Source: Faecalibacterium prausnitzii (GTDB lineage Bacteria; Bacillota; Clostridia; Oscillospirales; Ruminococcaceae). Taken from it: 64,000 bases of DNA. The translations under genes were made by a program, and so were the position numbers. Shown here one piece after another: positions 25,710 to 34,475 of this stretch. The notes beneath the pieces are model-generated. The model ran no database searches. It saw only the letters and a program-made list of their open reading frames with translations, and was not told where the DNA came from. The stretch is from positions 62,001-126,000 of the forward strand of contig SFDE01000003.1 in NCBI GenBank assembly GCA_004558805.1, given 5' to 3'. Positions within the stretch are counted from its first letter, which is position 1; each line of letters starts with the position of its first letter.

Positions 25710-26534
25710 TCACAGCTGCTGGGTCTCAAAGCCGCTGCCGGTGAGCACCTCCACGTTGCCAAAGCCTGCTGCCCGGATGGCGGCAGCAGCTTCGTCAAAG
25801 CCGTAGGTCAGGGCGGCGGTCTCGTGGGCGTCGGCGGTGATGATCACCTTGCCGCCCATACGGCACCACTGCTCCAGCAGCCATGCCCCGGGGTAGAAAT
25901 CCTTCCGGTAGCCCCGGTACACCCCTCCGGTGTTTACCTCCAGCAGGCAGCCGTTGTCTCTTGCCGCCTCCAGCGCCTTCAAAGCAGCGGCACGGTAGCG
26001 GGGGGACTCCTCATCAAAAAAGCTGCCGTCGCCGTTCAGCTTTTTGATCAGGTCCATGTGCGCCAGAATATCCGGCTTCCGGGCAGCCATAGTCTCCACC
26101 TGAGCAAAATACTCTTCCACTGCCCCAAGGGGATCTCCGTCAAAGTCCTGCCGGATGCAGTCCCACAGATCCTCGGAGCGAAAATCCACCTCGTAATATC
26201 TGCCGGTATTTTTACCGTGGAGATAGTGGGTGCTGCCGATCCAGTAGTCGTAGCCTGCCGGGCGCTCCCCGCTGAGCAGGTCCCACTCGATGCCGCAGAG
26301 GATATCCACCTTGCCCCGGTACTCCATTTTGAGCCGGGCAATGGTCGCCCGGTACTGGGCAGTGCGGCTGGGGCTCATGCAGTATTCCCGGTCCTGGGAG
26401 GTGTAGCTGTGCCCGGTAAAACCCAGGGTGGTCAGCCCCTGAGCACACGCCGCAGACGCCATCTCCTGCAGGGTGTTTTTGCCGTCGCAGAGGGTGGAGT
26501 GGCAATGGACGCTGGACTTTTTATACTCTGCCAT
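25710..26534 (-). CDS. hisK: PHP-type histidinol-phosphatase (HisK/HisJ)
   Basis: The 274-residue protein is a PHP-domain phosphoesterase: metal motifs VHCHSTLCDG (9-18), GFTGHSY, CGIEWD, HMDLI and TADAHE in order. It removes phosphate from L-histidinol phosphate, the step between HisC and HisD. Its place as last gene of the his operon, 6 bp after hisIE, and the use of an imidazoleglycerol-phosphate-only HisB make this assignment firm. Length matches B. subtilis HisJ (268). Confidence 0.92.
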   Translation of the reverse strand: MAEYKKSSVHCHSTLCDGKNTLQEMASAACAQGLTTLGFTGHSYTSQDREYCMSPSRTAQYRATIARLKMEYRGKVDILCGIEWDLLSGERPAGYDYWIGSTHYLHGKNTGRYYEVDFRSEDLWDCIRQDFDGDPLGAVEEYFAQVETMAARKPDILAHMDLIKKLNGDGSFFDEESPRYRAAALKALEAARDNGCLLEVNTGGVYRGYRKDFYPGAWLLEQWCRMGGKVIITADAHETAALTYGFDEAAAAIRAAGFGNVEVLTGSGFETQQL

Positions 26535-26540
26535 GGAGCC

Positions 26541-27176
26541 TCACTGCATCCTTTCCTGCTTGACCTTGTGGTCGATGACGTGGCGTTTTTCCAGCTCACG
26601 GGTCACATCCTCCACCGTGATGCCGGCGCTGACCATCAGCACCAGGACATGGTAGGCAAGGTCGCTGATCTCGTAGACCGTCTCTGCCTTGTCCTCTTTT
26701 TCGCCGGCAATGATGACCTCGGTGCACTCTTCGCCCACCTTTTTCAGGATCTTTTCCTTACCCTTTTCAAACAGGTAGGTGGTGTAGCTGCCCTCCTGCG
26801 GATGGGTGCGGCGTCCCCGGATCAGCTCGTACAGTCCCTGCCAGCTGAACTGCTTCAGCTCCGGGGAAACATACACCGGGTTGAAAAAGCAGCTCTCTGC
26901 GCCGGTGTGGCAGGCGGGACCGTCCTTTACCACCTCCACCACCAGCGCATCGGCATCGCAGTCGGCGGTGATGGACACCACCCGCTGCACATTGCCGCTG
27001 GTCTCGCCCTTGCGCCAGATCTCCTGACGGCTGCGGCTCCAGAACACGGTGCGTCCCTCCGCAATGGTCAGTGCCAGCGTCTCGGCGTTCATATAGGCAA
27101 GGGTCAGCACCTCTTTGGTGTAGTGATCCTGCACGATGGCAGGGATCAGACCTTTTTCGTCATACTTCAGTTCCAT
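26541..27176 (-). CDS. hisI: Bifunctional phosphoribosyl-AMP cyclohydrolase/phosphoribosyl-ATP pyrophosphatase
   Basis: A 211-residue fused HisIE. The N-terminal HisI domain (1-110) shows [43 protein letters not shown] and the zinc/Mg residues [14 protein letters not shown] and [11 protein letters not shown]. The C-terminal HisE domain (about 115-211) has [52 protein letters not shown]. It converts phosphoribosyl-ATP to ProFAR in two steps. Start 27176 has GGGAGGGAG; an earlier ATG at 27239 overlaps an internal promoter and has no site. Confidence 0.96.
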   Translation of the reverse strand: MELKYDEKGLIPAIVQDHYTKEVLTLAYMNAETLALTIAEGRTVFWSRSRQEIWRKGETSGNVQRVVSITADCDADALVVEVVKDGPACHTGAESCFFNPVYVSPELKQFSWQGLYELIRGRRTHPQEGSYTTYLFEKGKEKILKKVGEECTEVIIAGEKEDKAETVYEISDLAYHVLVLMVSAGITVEDVTRELEKRHVIDHKVKQERMQ

Positions 27177-27210
27177 AACGGTTCTCCCTCCCCGGACGGG
27201 GATAATGTGT

Positions 27211-27239
27211 ATTTTATCGTATTTAAGAAAAAAACGCAA
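27211..27239 (-). promoter_or_regulatory. Internal promoter before hisIE-hisK
   Basis: On the minus strand TTGCGT (27234-27239), 17 bp, TAAAAT (27211-27216). It lies in the only long gap (140 bp) in the 3' half of the operon, which also contains a short CTTTTGC/GCAAAAG hairpin (about 27268-27295). Confidence 0.55.
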
Positions 27240-27316
27240 TACATTTGTGATTTTTCATAGAAATCAACTTTTGCGGCTTGCCCCGAGGCAAAAGCCTTCA
27301 TCCGGAAAGCGGACTT

Positions 27317-28072
27317 TTACAGCCGCATCTCCACCCCGTTGGCGTTCAGGTACTCTTTCAGCTCCCGGATGGTCAGCAGCTTCTGGTGGAAGATGCCCGC
27401 CGCCAGCCCGGCGTCGATGCCCTTGTGGCGGAACAGCTCCAGAAAGTCCTCTTTTTTGCCGGCACCGCCGCTGGCAATGATGGGCACATTCACCCGTGCC
27501 GCCACGGCGTCCAGCATCTCCAGATCAAAGCCGCTGCGGACGCCGTCGGTGTCGATGCTGTTGAGGCAGATCTCTCCGGCACCGTGGTCTGCACACCAGC
27601 CGATCCATTCCAGCGCATCCCTGCCGGTGTCCTCCCGTCCGCCTTTGGCAAAGACCCGGAACTGCCCGTTCACCCGCTTTACGTCCGCCGAGAGCACCAC
27701 GCACTGGTTGCCGTAGCGCTGCGCCGCCGCCGGGATGAGACCGGGGTCCTTCAGGGCACCGGAGTTGACGCTGACCTTGTCGGCGCCGCATTTCAGCACC
27801 CGGTCAAAGTCCTCCAGCGTGTTGATGCCGCCTCCCACGGTCAGGGGGATAAAGATCTCCCCGGCGACCCGGCTAAGGATGTCGGTAAAGAGGGCACGTC
27901 CCTCAAAGCTGGCGGTGATGTCGTAGAACACCAGCTCGTCAGCACCGGCGGCGTTGTACATCCGTGCCATCTCCACCGGGTCCGCCACGTCCCGGATGCC
28001 CTCAAAATTGGTTCCCTTGACCACCCGTCCGCTGCGGACGTCCAGACAGGGGATAATGCGTTTTGTGATCAT
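27317..28072 (-). CDS. hisF: Imidazole glycerol phosphate synthase cyclase subunit
   Basis: A 251-residue (beta/alpha)8 barrel: MITKRIIPCLDVRSGRVVKGTNFEGIRD with catalytic Asp11, FYDITASFEGR, PLTVGGGINTLEDFDRVLKCGADKVSVN, and ICLNSIDTDGVRSGFDLEMLDAV with catalytic Asp130 near residue 130, ending LFRHKGIDAGLAAGIFH. It closes the imidazole ring using ammonia from HisH, giving IGP and AICAR. Start 28072 has AGGGGGAC. It sits between hisA and hisIE. Confidence 0.97.
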   Translation of the reverse strand: MITKRIIPCLDVRSGRVVKGTNFEGIRDVADPVEMARMYNAAGADELVFYDITASFEGRALFTDILSRVAGEIFIPLTVGGGINTLEDFDRVLKCGADKVSVNSGALKDPGLIPAAAQRYGNQCVVLSADVKRVNGQFRVFAKGGREDTGRDALEWIGWCADHGAGEICLNSIDTDGVRSGFDLEMLDAVAARVNVPIIASGGAGKKEDFLELFRHKGIDAGLAAGIFHQKLLTIRELKEYLNANGVEMRL

Positions 28073-28088
28073 CTGCGGTCCCCCTTTG

Positions 28089-28808
28089 TTACGGCTGCAC
28101 CAGCTGCACGCAGCGTGCCAGGTCCAGCGCCCCGGTGTACAGGCTCTTGCCAAGGATCGCTGCTGCGACCCCCATTTGCTGCAATTCCAGCAGCTCTGCC
28201 TCGGTGGAGATGCCGCCGCTGGCGGTAAACGCCACCTGCGGCAGCTGCGCAGCAAGCTGGCGGTACAGTGCCAGATTGGTGCCCTGCATCGCCCCGTCAC
28301 AGGCAATGTCGGTGTAGATGATGGCAGTGCAGCCTGCATCGGCAAGCCGCCTGCAGAAGTCCACGCCCTTCTGGTCGCTGACCTCCTTCCAGCCGTGGAT
28401 CGCCACATAGCCGTCTTTTGCATCCACGCCTACGGCAATACGGTCTCCGTACTGCCGCAGCATCCGTGCGGCAAAGTCAAAATCCGTCACCGCCACGCTG
28501 CCAAGGATGCAGCGCCCCACCCCCAGCGAGAGGTATTTTTCGACCCGCTCCTGGGTGCGGATGCCGCCCCCCACCTCGATGTACAGCCCGCCCTGCTTTG
28601 CCAGAGCGGCAATGGTATCGTAGTTGGAAAGGGTGCCGTCCTTTGCCCCGTCCAGATCCACCACATGAAGATTTTTTGCCCCTGCGGCAAGAAACTCTCT
28701 TGCCTGTCCGCAGGGGTCCTGCCCGTAGACGGTCATGCGGTCATAGTCGCCCTGGGTCAGCCGCACCACCTGCCCGCTGCGCAGATCAATTGCCGGAAAT
28801 AGCTGCAT
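28089..28808 (-). CDS. hisA: ProFAR isomerase
   Basis: A 239-residue (beta/alpha)8 barrel that isomerises ProFAR to PRFAR. It shows the start MQLFPAIDLRSGQVVRLTQGDYDRMTVYG (Asp8 catalytic), HVVDLDGAKDG, IEVGGGIRTQERVEKYLSLGVGRCILGSVAV, IYTDIACDGAMQG (second Asp near 127) and ASGGISTEAELLELQQMG. Length is standard. The HisF gene follows 16 bp downstream. Confidence 0.97.
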   Translation of the reverse strand: MQLFPAIDLRSGQVVRLTQGDYDRMTVYGQDPCGQAREFLAAGAKNLHVVDLDGAKDGTLSNYDTIAALAKQGGLYIEVGGGIRTQERVEKYLSLGVGRCILGSVAVTDFDFAARMLRQYGDRIAVGVDAKDGYVAIHGWKEVSDQKGVDFCRRLADAGCTAIIYTDIACDGAMQGTNLALYRQLAAQLPQVAFTASGGISTEAELLELQQMGVAAAILGKSLYTGALDLARCVQLVQP

Positions 28809-28880
28809 TGTTGGTCCTCCTTTATGGGGGAACAGACCCTCTCAGACTGTCACCAAAGGTGACTGAAAGGGCGATTCCAC

Positions 28881-29489
28881 TTATAGCTCCGCAAACGCCT
28901 TCAGGATCCGCAGTCCCGTGTCCCCGCTTTTTTCCGGGTGGAACTGGGTGCCGTACACCTTGCCGGCACGGACCACCCCGGTGACCGGGATGGAATAATC
29001 ACTGGTGGCAAGGGTGCTTTCGGCACAGTTTTTGCCGTAGTAGCTGTGGACATAGTAGACATGTTCTCCCTGCCGGATGTACCGGAACAGGGGGTCCTCC
29101 CGCACCAGATGCAGGGCGTTCCAGCCGATCTGGGGGACCTTCAGGCTCCGGTCTGCAAGGTCCGGCTCCAAGGGGCAGACCTCCCCTTTGACAAAGCCCA
29201 GTCCGGCGTGCTCGCCGTACTCGTAGCTCTTTTCAAACAGCAGCTGCATCCCCAGACAGATGCCCAGCAGGGGCTTTTTTTCCGCCTCTTCCCGGAGCAC
29301 CGGCACCAGTCCCGTGGCGGTGAGCTTGTCCATGGCGTCGCCAAACGCCCCCACCCCCGGCAGGATCAGCCGGTCAGCGGCACGGATGATATCTGCATCG
29401 GCGGTGACCACCGCTTCCAGCCCCAGCTGCCCAAGGCTGGAGCGGAGACTGAACAGGTTGCCCACCCCGTAATCCAAAATTGCGATCAT
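28881..29489 (-). CDS. hisH: Imidazole glycerol phosphate synthase glutaminase subunit
   Basis: A 202-residue class I glutamine amidotransferase: MIAILDYGVGNLFSLRSSLGQLG, oxyanion/PGVGAFGD region, nucleophile Cys in LLGICLGMQLLFEKSYEYG (about 83), YYVHSYY, and TQFHPEKSGDTG with the His-x-Glu of the triad (about 180). It supplies ammonia to HisF. The start overlaps the end of hisB by 4 bp (ATGA), indicating coupled translation. Confidence 0.97.
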   Translation of the reverse strand: MIAILDYGVGNLFSLRSSLGQLGLEAVVTADADIIRAADRLILPGVGAFGDAMDKLTATGLVPVLREEAEKKPLLGICLGMQLLFEKSYEYGEHAGLGFVKGEVCPLEPDLADRSLKVPQIGWNALHLVREDPLFRYIRQGEHVYYVHSYYGKNCAESTLATSDYSIPVTGVVRAGKVYGTQFHPEKSGDTGLRILKAFAEL

Positions 29490-30082
29490 ACCAGCAGTCC
29501 TTTCGTGGAGGGGATCTCGTCCCGGTGTGCTTCGTCGATCTTTACTGCCGCTCCCAGAGCACGTCCTGCTCCCTTAAAGCACGCCTCCAGTATGTGGTGG
29601 GTATTATCCCCTGCAAATTGTACAAAGTGGAGGGTGGCGGGCACGCTGCGGGCAAAGCCCAGCCAGAACTCCTTGGCGCATTCCACGTCAAAATCTCCCA
29701 CCTTTTCGGTCTGGCAGCGGATGTCCCAGTTCAGGGTGCACCGCCCGGACAGGTCCACGGCACAGAGGATCAGTGCCTCGTCCATGGGCAGATAGAAACT
29801 GCCGTAGCGGCAGATGCCCCGCATATCTCCCAGCGCCCGGGCAAATGCCTGCCCCAGAGCGATGCCCACATCCTCGGTGGTGTGGTGGTAATCCACCTGC
29901 ACATCCCCGTGGCAGGTGAGCACCAGATCAAACCGCCCGTGGCGGGCAAACAGCTCCAGCATATGGTTCAGAAATCCGCAGCCGGTGTCGATCTCGTAGC
30001 GCCCGGTGCCGTCCAGATCCAATGTCAGGTCGATCTGGGTCTCGTTGGTGTTGCGCTCCATGGAAACGATTCGCTCAGACAT
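29486..30082 (-). CDS. hisB: Imidazoleglycerol-phosphate dehydratase
   Basis: A 198-residue monofunctional IGPD: RIVSMERNTNETQIDLTLDLDGTGRYEIDTGCGFLNHMLELFARHGRFDL, the metal motifs DYHHTTEDVGIALGQAF and, near the C-terminus, NTHHILEACFKGAGRAL. It forms imidazoleacetol phosphate. No phosphatase domain is fused, in agreement with the separate PHP phosphatase at the operon end. It starts 3 bp after hisC stops. Confidence 0.97.
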   Translation of the reverse strand: MSERIVSMERNTNETQIDLTLDLDGTGRYEIDTGCGFLNHMLELFARHGRFDLVLTCHGDVQVDYHHTTEDVGIALGQAFARALGDMRGICRYGSFYLPMDEALILCAVDLSGRCTLNWDIRCQTEKVGDFDVECAKEFWLGFARSVPATLHFVQFAGDNTHHILEACFKGAGRALGAAVKIDEAHRDEIPSTKGLLV

Positions 30083-30085
30083 GGT

Positions 30086-31147
30086 TCATTCCTCCAGGAT
30101 CTTATCCAGCGCCGCCAGCAGCCCCTGCATCTGCTGCGGGGTGCCGATGGTGATGCGCAGCCAGTCGGCAATGCGGGGGGCATCAAAATGCCGCACCAGT
30201 ACGCCGTTTTCCTTCAACTTTTTGTATAGTGTTCCGCCGTCTTTCCGTTTAGTACTGGCAAACAGGAAGTTTGCACGGCTGTCCAGCACTGCAAAGCCCC
30301 TTGCTTCCAGCTGCTGCTTTGTCCAGTTCCGGGTCTCCACCACGGCGGCGCGGGTGCGGTCAAAGTAAGCGGTGTCCTCCAGCGCTGCCTGCCCAGCCTT
30401 CAGGGTCAGGCGGTTGATGTTGTAGGGGTTCATGCCGAACTTTACCCGGTTCAGGTCTGCAATGAGCTTTGCATTGCCCATGGCAAGCCCCAGCCGTGCC
30501 CCTGCCAGCTGCCGGGATTTGGAAAAAGTCTGCACCACCAGCAGGTTGTCGTACCGGTCAATGAGGGGCACACAGCTTTCCCCTCCAAAGTCCACATACG
30601 CCTCGTCCACAATGACCACATTGTCCGGGTTTGCCTGCAGGATGCCCTCAATTGCCTCCCGGGGCAGAGCGATGCCGGTGGGGGCGTTGGGGTTGGCGAT
30701 AACGATGGTCTGCCCCAGTCCGTAGTAGTCCGCCGGGTCCAGCGTAAAATCCTCTTTCAGGGGGATGACGTTGCCGGGGATATGGAGCAGAGAGCACCAC
30801 ACCCCGTAGCAGCCGTAGGTGATGTCGGCATAGGCAAGGGGGTGCCGCTCATCGCAGAAGGCACGCAGGGCAAAGAACAGGTTCTCGTCGCTGCCGTTGC
30901 CGGGCATGATCTGGTCCGGCTGCAAGCCGAAGTGCGCTGCCGCCGTCCGCAGCAGCTGGGCACAGGCGGGGTCGGAATAGAGCCGGAGCTTTTCCACCTC
31001 TGCCTCGTTTACCGCCGCCACCACCGCCGGGGAGGGCATATAGGGACTTTCGTTGGTATTCAGTTTGATATACTGCTGGTCCTGGGGCTGCTCCCCGGGG
31101 GTGTAGGGGGTCAGCGCCTCCAGCGTGGGGGAAAGAAAACGACTCAT
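30086..31147 (-). CDS. hisC: Histidinol-phosphate aminotransferase
   Basis: A 353-residue class I/II PLP aminotransferase. Features: IKLNTNESPYMPSPAVV, the cofactor-binding GNGSDENLFFALRAF, IANPNAPTGIALP, VIVDEAYVDFGGES and the PLP lysine in VVQTFSKSRQLAGARLGLAMG (about 215). It converts imidazoleacetol phosphate to histidinol phosphate. Start 31147 has GAGGAGATT; longer in-frame alternatives run into a repeat element. Between this gene and hisD lies that 130-bp repeat. Confidence 0.96.
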   Translation of the reverse strand: MSRFLSPTLEALTPYTPGEQPQDQQYIKLNTNESPYMPSPAVVAAVNEAEVEKLRLYSDPACAQLLRTAAAHFGLQPDQIMPGNGSDENLFFALRAFCDERHPLAYADITYGCYGVWCSLLHIPGNVIPLKEDFTLDPADYYGLGQTIVIANPNAPTGIALPREAIEGILQANPDNVVIVDEAYVDFGGESCVPLIDRYDNLLVVQTFSKSRQLAGARLGLAMGNAKLIADLNRVKFGMNPYNINRLTLKAGQAALEDTAYFDRTRAAVVETRNWTKQQLEARGFAVLDSRANFLFASTKRKDGGTLYKKLKENGVLVRHFDAPRIADWLRITIGTPQQMQGLLAALDKILEE

Positions 31148-31178
31148 AATAATCTCCTCGTCAGGTTCTGCTGGCGGT

Positions 31179-31311
31179 GCACCCTCATCCGGCGCTAATG
31201 CGCCACCTTCCCCCGTCTGGGGGAAGGCTTTTCCGCAGCCGGAACGGTTCTGAAGGCTTCCCCGGTCGGGGGAAGCTGGCAAAGCCGCAGGCTGAGCCTG
31301 ATGAAGGTGCT
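31179..31311. repeat. Intergenic palindromic repeat inside the his operon (copy 1)
   Basis: The element has near-inverted ends, GCACCCTCAT (31179-31188) against ATGAAGGTGC (31301-31310, 9 of 10). Two internal hairpins follow: CCTTCCCCC/GGGGGAAGG near 31205-31227 and CTTCCCC/GGGGAAG near 31256-31275. A GCTGGCAAAGCCGCAGGCTGAGCCTGATGA tail is split across 31274-31303. Related copies lie at about 46610-46660 and 60858-60992. It separates hisD from hisC. Confidence 0.75.
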
Positions 31312-31317
31312 TTTCTC

Positions 31318-32595
31318 TTACTTCTCATACCGGATGGTCACGCTCTTTGCGTGGGCGTGGAGCCCCTCCCGCTGGGCAAAGTCCGCAATGCGGGGCGCCA
31401 CCTGTTCCAGCGCCTCCCGGGTGTAATAAAGGAAGCTGGACTTCTTTACAAAGTCGTCCACACCCAAGGGGCTGGAGAACCGGGCTGTGCCGCTGGTGGG
31501 CAGGGTGTGGTTGGGTCCTGCAAAATAGTCACCCAGCGCCTCCGGCACGTTGCGTCCAAGGAAGATGCTGCCGGCGTTGCGGATCTCGTTCAGTACTCCA
31601 AAGGGGTCCTCCACGCAGACCTCCAGATGTTCCGGGGCGATGATGTTGCACGCCTCGATCGCCTTGTGGAGATCGGTGCAGAGGATGATCTTGCCGTTGT
31701 CGTCCACGCTGGCACGGGCAATGGCGGCACGGGGCAGCTGAGGGATCTGCTTTTCCAGCTCCTGTTGCACCGCCTTGGCAAGCCGGGGGCTGTCGGTGAC
31801 CAGCACCGGGCTTGCCAGCTTGTCGTGCTCTGCCTGACTCAGCAGGTCCGCCGCCACCCATGCGGCGTTGCAGCCGTCGTCTGCCAGTACAAGGATCTCG
31901 CTGGGACCGGCGATCATGTCGATGCCCACCTTGCCAAAGACCTTGCGCTTGGCGGTGGCAACGTAGATGTTGCCGGGTCCCACGATCTTATCCACCGCCG
32001 GGATAGTCTGGGTGCCGTATGCCAGCGCCGCCACCGCCTGCGCTCCGCCGGTCTTGAATATCTTTGTCACCCCGGCGGTGGCAGCGGCAGCAAGGATCAC
32101 CGGATCTACCGTTCCGTCTTTCCCGGCGGGGGTCACCATAACGATCTCGGACACCCCTGCCACCTTGGCGGGGATCACATCCATCAGCACCGTGGAGGGG
32201 TACGCCGCCGTGCCTCCGGGCACATAGACTCCCGCCTTTTCGATGGGGGTATATTTCTGCCCCAGCAGCACGCCGGGGGTATCGTTCACCACAAAATTCT
32301 TGTGCACCTGCTGGCGGTGGAAGTGCTCGATGTTCGCCGCCGCCTGCCGCAGGGTCTCCAGAAAATAGGGGTCCATGGAGGCAAGGGCGTCGTCCATCTC
32401 CTGCCGGGTCACCTGCAGGTCCTCCAGCTGTGCCCCGTCAAATTTCAGGGCGTATTCTTTCAGTGCCTCATCCCCCCGGGCACGGACGTCGGCAATGATG
32501 GCATCCACCACATCCTCCACGTTCTTTTCAGCGCGGATATCCCGGTTCAGGATCTCTTCGGGCTTCAGCTCATCAAAGTTGTACAGCTTGATCAT
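31318..32595 (-). CDS. hisD: Histidinol dehydrogenase
   Basis: A 425-residue NAD-dependent enzyme that oxidises histidinol to histidine in two steps. It shows VPGGTAAYPSTVLMDVIPAKVAGV, GGAQAVAALAYGTQTIPAVDKIVGPGN, DMIAGPSEILVLAD, the zinc ligands in LLSQAEHDKLA, APEHLEVCVEDP and the C-terminal LPTSGTARFSSPLGVDDFVKKSS. Start overlaps the hisZG stop by 4 bp, so translation is coupled. Length matches the family (about 425-430). Confidence 0.97.
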   Translation of the reverse strand: MIKLYNFDELKPEEILNRDIRAEKNVEDVVDAIIADVRARGDEALKEYALKFDGAQLEDLQVTRQEMDDALASMDPYFLETLRQAAANIEHFHRQQVHKNFVVNDTPGVLLGQKYTPIEKAGVYVPGGTAAYPSTVLMDVIPAKVAGVSEIVMVTPAGKDGTVDPVILAAAATAGVTKIFKTGGAQAVAALAYGTQTIPAVDKIVGPGNIYVATAKRKVFGKVGIDMIAGPSEILVLADDGCNAAWVAADLLSQAEHDKLASPVLVTDSPRLAKAVQQELEKQIPQLPRAAIARASVDDNGKIILCTDLHKAIEACNIIAPEHLEVCVEDPFGVLNEIRNAGSIFLGRNVPEALGDYFAGPNHTLPTSGTARFSSPLGVDDFVKKSSFLYYTREALEQVAPRIADFAQREGLHAHAKSVTIRYEK

Positions 32596-34190
32596 TTTGC
32601 GTCCTCCTTGTCCTCCAGCTGCCCCCGCAGCTTTTCCAGCATGGTGTCCATCTCCTTGTGCTTGAACTGGTAGCTCGCCTTGTTGGCAATGAACCGCGCA
32701 GAGATGGGCATGAACCGGGTGACCACCTGCAGTCCGTTTTCCCGCAGGGTAGTGCCGGTCTCCACAATGTCCACAATGACATCCGAAAGCCCCAGAATAG
32801 GGGCAAGTTCAATGGAACCATTGAGCTTGATGATGTCGATATCCCGCCCTATGGAGGCGTAATAGCTCTTTGCAATGTTGACGAACTTGGTCGCCACCCG
32901 CACCGGGCGGCTGGGGTCCTCCTGATAGCCTTCCGGTGCCGCCACGCACATCTGGCATCTGCCCAGCCCGGTGTCCAGCAGCTCATAGACGTCCGCCGAC
33001 GCCTCGGTAAGGATATCCTTGCCCACGATGCCCACATCGGCGGCACCGTGCTCCACATAGATCGCCACATCGCTGGGTTTTACCAGAAAATACCGGATGC
33101 CTGCCGCCGGGTTCTCCACCACCAGTTTCCGGGTGGCGTTGTAGTCCTCCGGGCAACCGTAGCCGATGCCTGCCAGCAGCTGGTACACCTTGTCTCCCAG
33201 CCGTCCCTTGGGCAGCGCCACATTCAGCATGACCTTCCCGGTCTGTTGCTGCTGCACCGGCGGCAGAGGAGCGTTGAGCCGGTCCAGCTCGTCCAGATAC
33301 ACCGCAAAGCCGATGGCACCGGCACCGGGGGTAAACTTCTGCATCAGCAGGTCGTACCGCCCGCCCTTCAGCAGAGGGCGGGGCAGGGAGGGCAGGTAGC
33401 CCTGAAAGACCAGACCGTTGTAGTACTCCATCTCTCCCGCCAGAGTCATATCCAGCCGGATGACCCCGCCCAGTTCCCGCAGGGGCTCTTCCAACGCCCG
33501 CAGCTCTGCAGCGGCGGCGGTCATTGCCTCGTTGCGGCACAGCGTCTCCACCCGGGGCAGGATGTCCGGATAGCTGCCGGCAAGGTCCAGCACCCCGCAG
33601 AGGGTACCGGCGGCATCCTCCGTCAAACCAGCGGCAAGGGCGGCGGTGCGCAGCTCGTGGACGTTTTTGGCACGGAGCTTTTCCAGCAGGGCGGGGCGGG
33701 GAGCGGCGGGGACCCCCAGAGCATCCAGCAGCCCAAAAAGATACCCCATGTGGCTGATCTCCAGCACCCACGGACATCCCAGAGCGTCCAGAGACTGTGC
33801 TGCCAGACATACCGCCTGCTGCACCTCCGGTTCCTCCACTCTGCCCAGCATCTCCAGACCCATCTGAGAGATCTCTTTAAAGGTATGGCTCTCGGCGGAG
33901 GGACGGTAGACGTTTTCGTGATAGTAATACCGCAGGGTGCTGCCGGGGGCAGGCTGGGCAGTCTTGGCAATGGAAAGGGTCACGTCCGGCTTCAGCGCCA
34001 GCAGCCGCCCGTCCAGGTCGGTAAAAGTAATGACCTGTTCCGAGGAAAGAAAGCTGCGGTTTTCCTGATACAGCCCATACTCCTCAAAACGCCCCATATG
34101 ATACTTGCGGCAGCCCGCCGCCTCGTACAGACCCCGCAGGGCAAAGGAGGCACGCTCCTTGGGCTGCAGTGTAGAAAGATCGAATTCCAT
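32592..34190 (-). CDS. hisZG: HisZ-HisG fusion: ATP phosphoribosyltransferase regulatory plus catalytic subunit
   Basis: One continuous 532-residue frame. Residues 1-320 are HisZ (histidyl-tRNA synthetase-like, without the anticodon domain): ERASFALRGLYEAAGCRKYHMGRFEEYGLY, FTDLDGRLLALKPDVTLSIAKT, RYYYHENVYRP, MGLEMLGR and LKGGRYDLLMQKF. Residues 321-532 are short-form HisG: LNVALPKGRLGDKVYQLLAGIGY, VKPSDVAIYVEHGAADVGIVGKDIL, and the PRPP loop IVDIVETGTTLRENGL. The product starts histidine synthesis and would carry its own allosteric subunit; the two are normally separate genes. An internal ATG at 33230 begins exactly at the HisG domain, but the GGGAAGG before it is very close. Start 34190 has AGGGGGAG. 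First gene of the operon. Confidence 0.93.
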   Translation of the reverse strand: MEFDLSTLQPKERASFALRGLYEAAGCRKYHMGRFEEYGLYQENRSFLSSEQVITFTDLDGRLLALKPDVTLSIAKTAQPAPGSTLRYYYHENVYRPSAESHTFKEISQMGLEMLGRVEEPEVQQAVCLAAQSLDALGCPWVLEISHMGYLFGLLDALGVPAAPRPALLEKLRAKNVHELRTAALAAGLTEDAAGTLCGVLDLAGSYPDILPRVETLCRNEAMTAAAAELRALEEPLRELGGVIRLDMTLAGEMEYYNGLVFQGYLPSLPRPLLKGGRYDLLMQKFTPGAGAIGFAVYLDELDRLNAPLPPVQQQQTGKVMLNVALPKGRLGDKVYQLLAGIGYGCPEDYNATRKLVVENPAAGIRYFLVKPSDVAIYVEHGAADVGIVGKDILTEASADVYELLDTGLGRCQMCVAAPEGYQEDPSRPVRVATKFVNIAKSYYASIGRDIDIIKLNGSIELAPILGLSDVIVDIVETGTTLRENGLQVVTRFMPISARFIANKASYQFKHKEMDTMLEKLRGQLEDKEDAK

Positions 34191-34286
34191 GTAGCTCCCC
34201 CTGTTCCTCCTCCGGTCCGGCGCTTCCGGACCGGGCGGCTCTGCCGCCGGTGATGCACATCCCACTGTGTGCAGACCTTTATTCTC
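34191..34286 (-). other. Structured leader of the histidine operon
   Basis: From the promoter to the start codon are about 95 nt with two short hairpins on the minus strand: GGCGGC/GCCGCC and GGTCCGG/CCGGACC. No run of His codons and no T-box core is visible, so known his attenuation or T-box control is not supported. Confidence 0.45.
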
Positions 34287-34293
34287 TGCTTTT

Positions 34294-34322
34294 ATTTTAC
34301 TTTATCTTGGTAAAGCTGTAAA
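34294..34322 (-). promoter_or_regulatory. Sigma-A promoter of the histidine operon
   Basis: On the minus strand TTTACA (34317-34322), 17 bp, TAAAAT (34294-34299), about 100 bp before hisZG. Confidence 0.75.
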
Positions 34323-34431
34323 GCGTGAAAGTGAACGTGTTTTGCACTCCCATGATACATTTTTTCTGTGCGTTTGTACAGAAAGGCGAAATTCTTTCAT
34401 GGAACCGCCCCTCCATGTGATGGACAGTAAA

Positions 34432-34467
34432 AAAGGGAGGATGCACCAAGCCGTGCATCCTCCCTTT
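34432..34467 (-). terminator. Terminator of the duplicated-domain lipoprotein gene
   Basis: A 14-bp perfect stem AAAGGGAGGATGCA against TGCATCCTCCCTTT, 9 bp past the stop, followed on the minus strand by TTTTACTG. Confidence 0.85.
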
Positions 34468-34475
34468 GGAGAGCC

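Noticed and set aside
34191..34286. His-codon leader peptide in the his operon leader
   Set aside because: The possible short frame from the ATG in the leader has no run of His codons; only two short hairpins are present.
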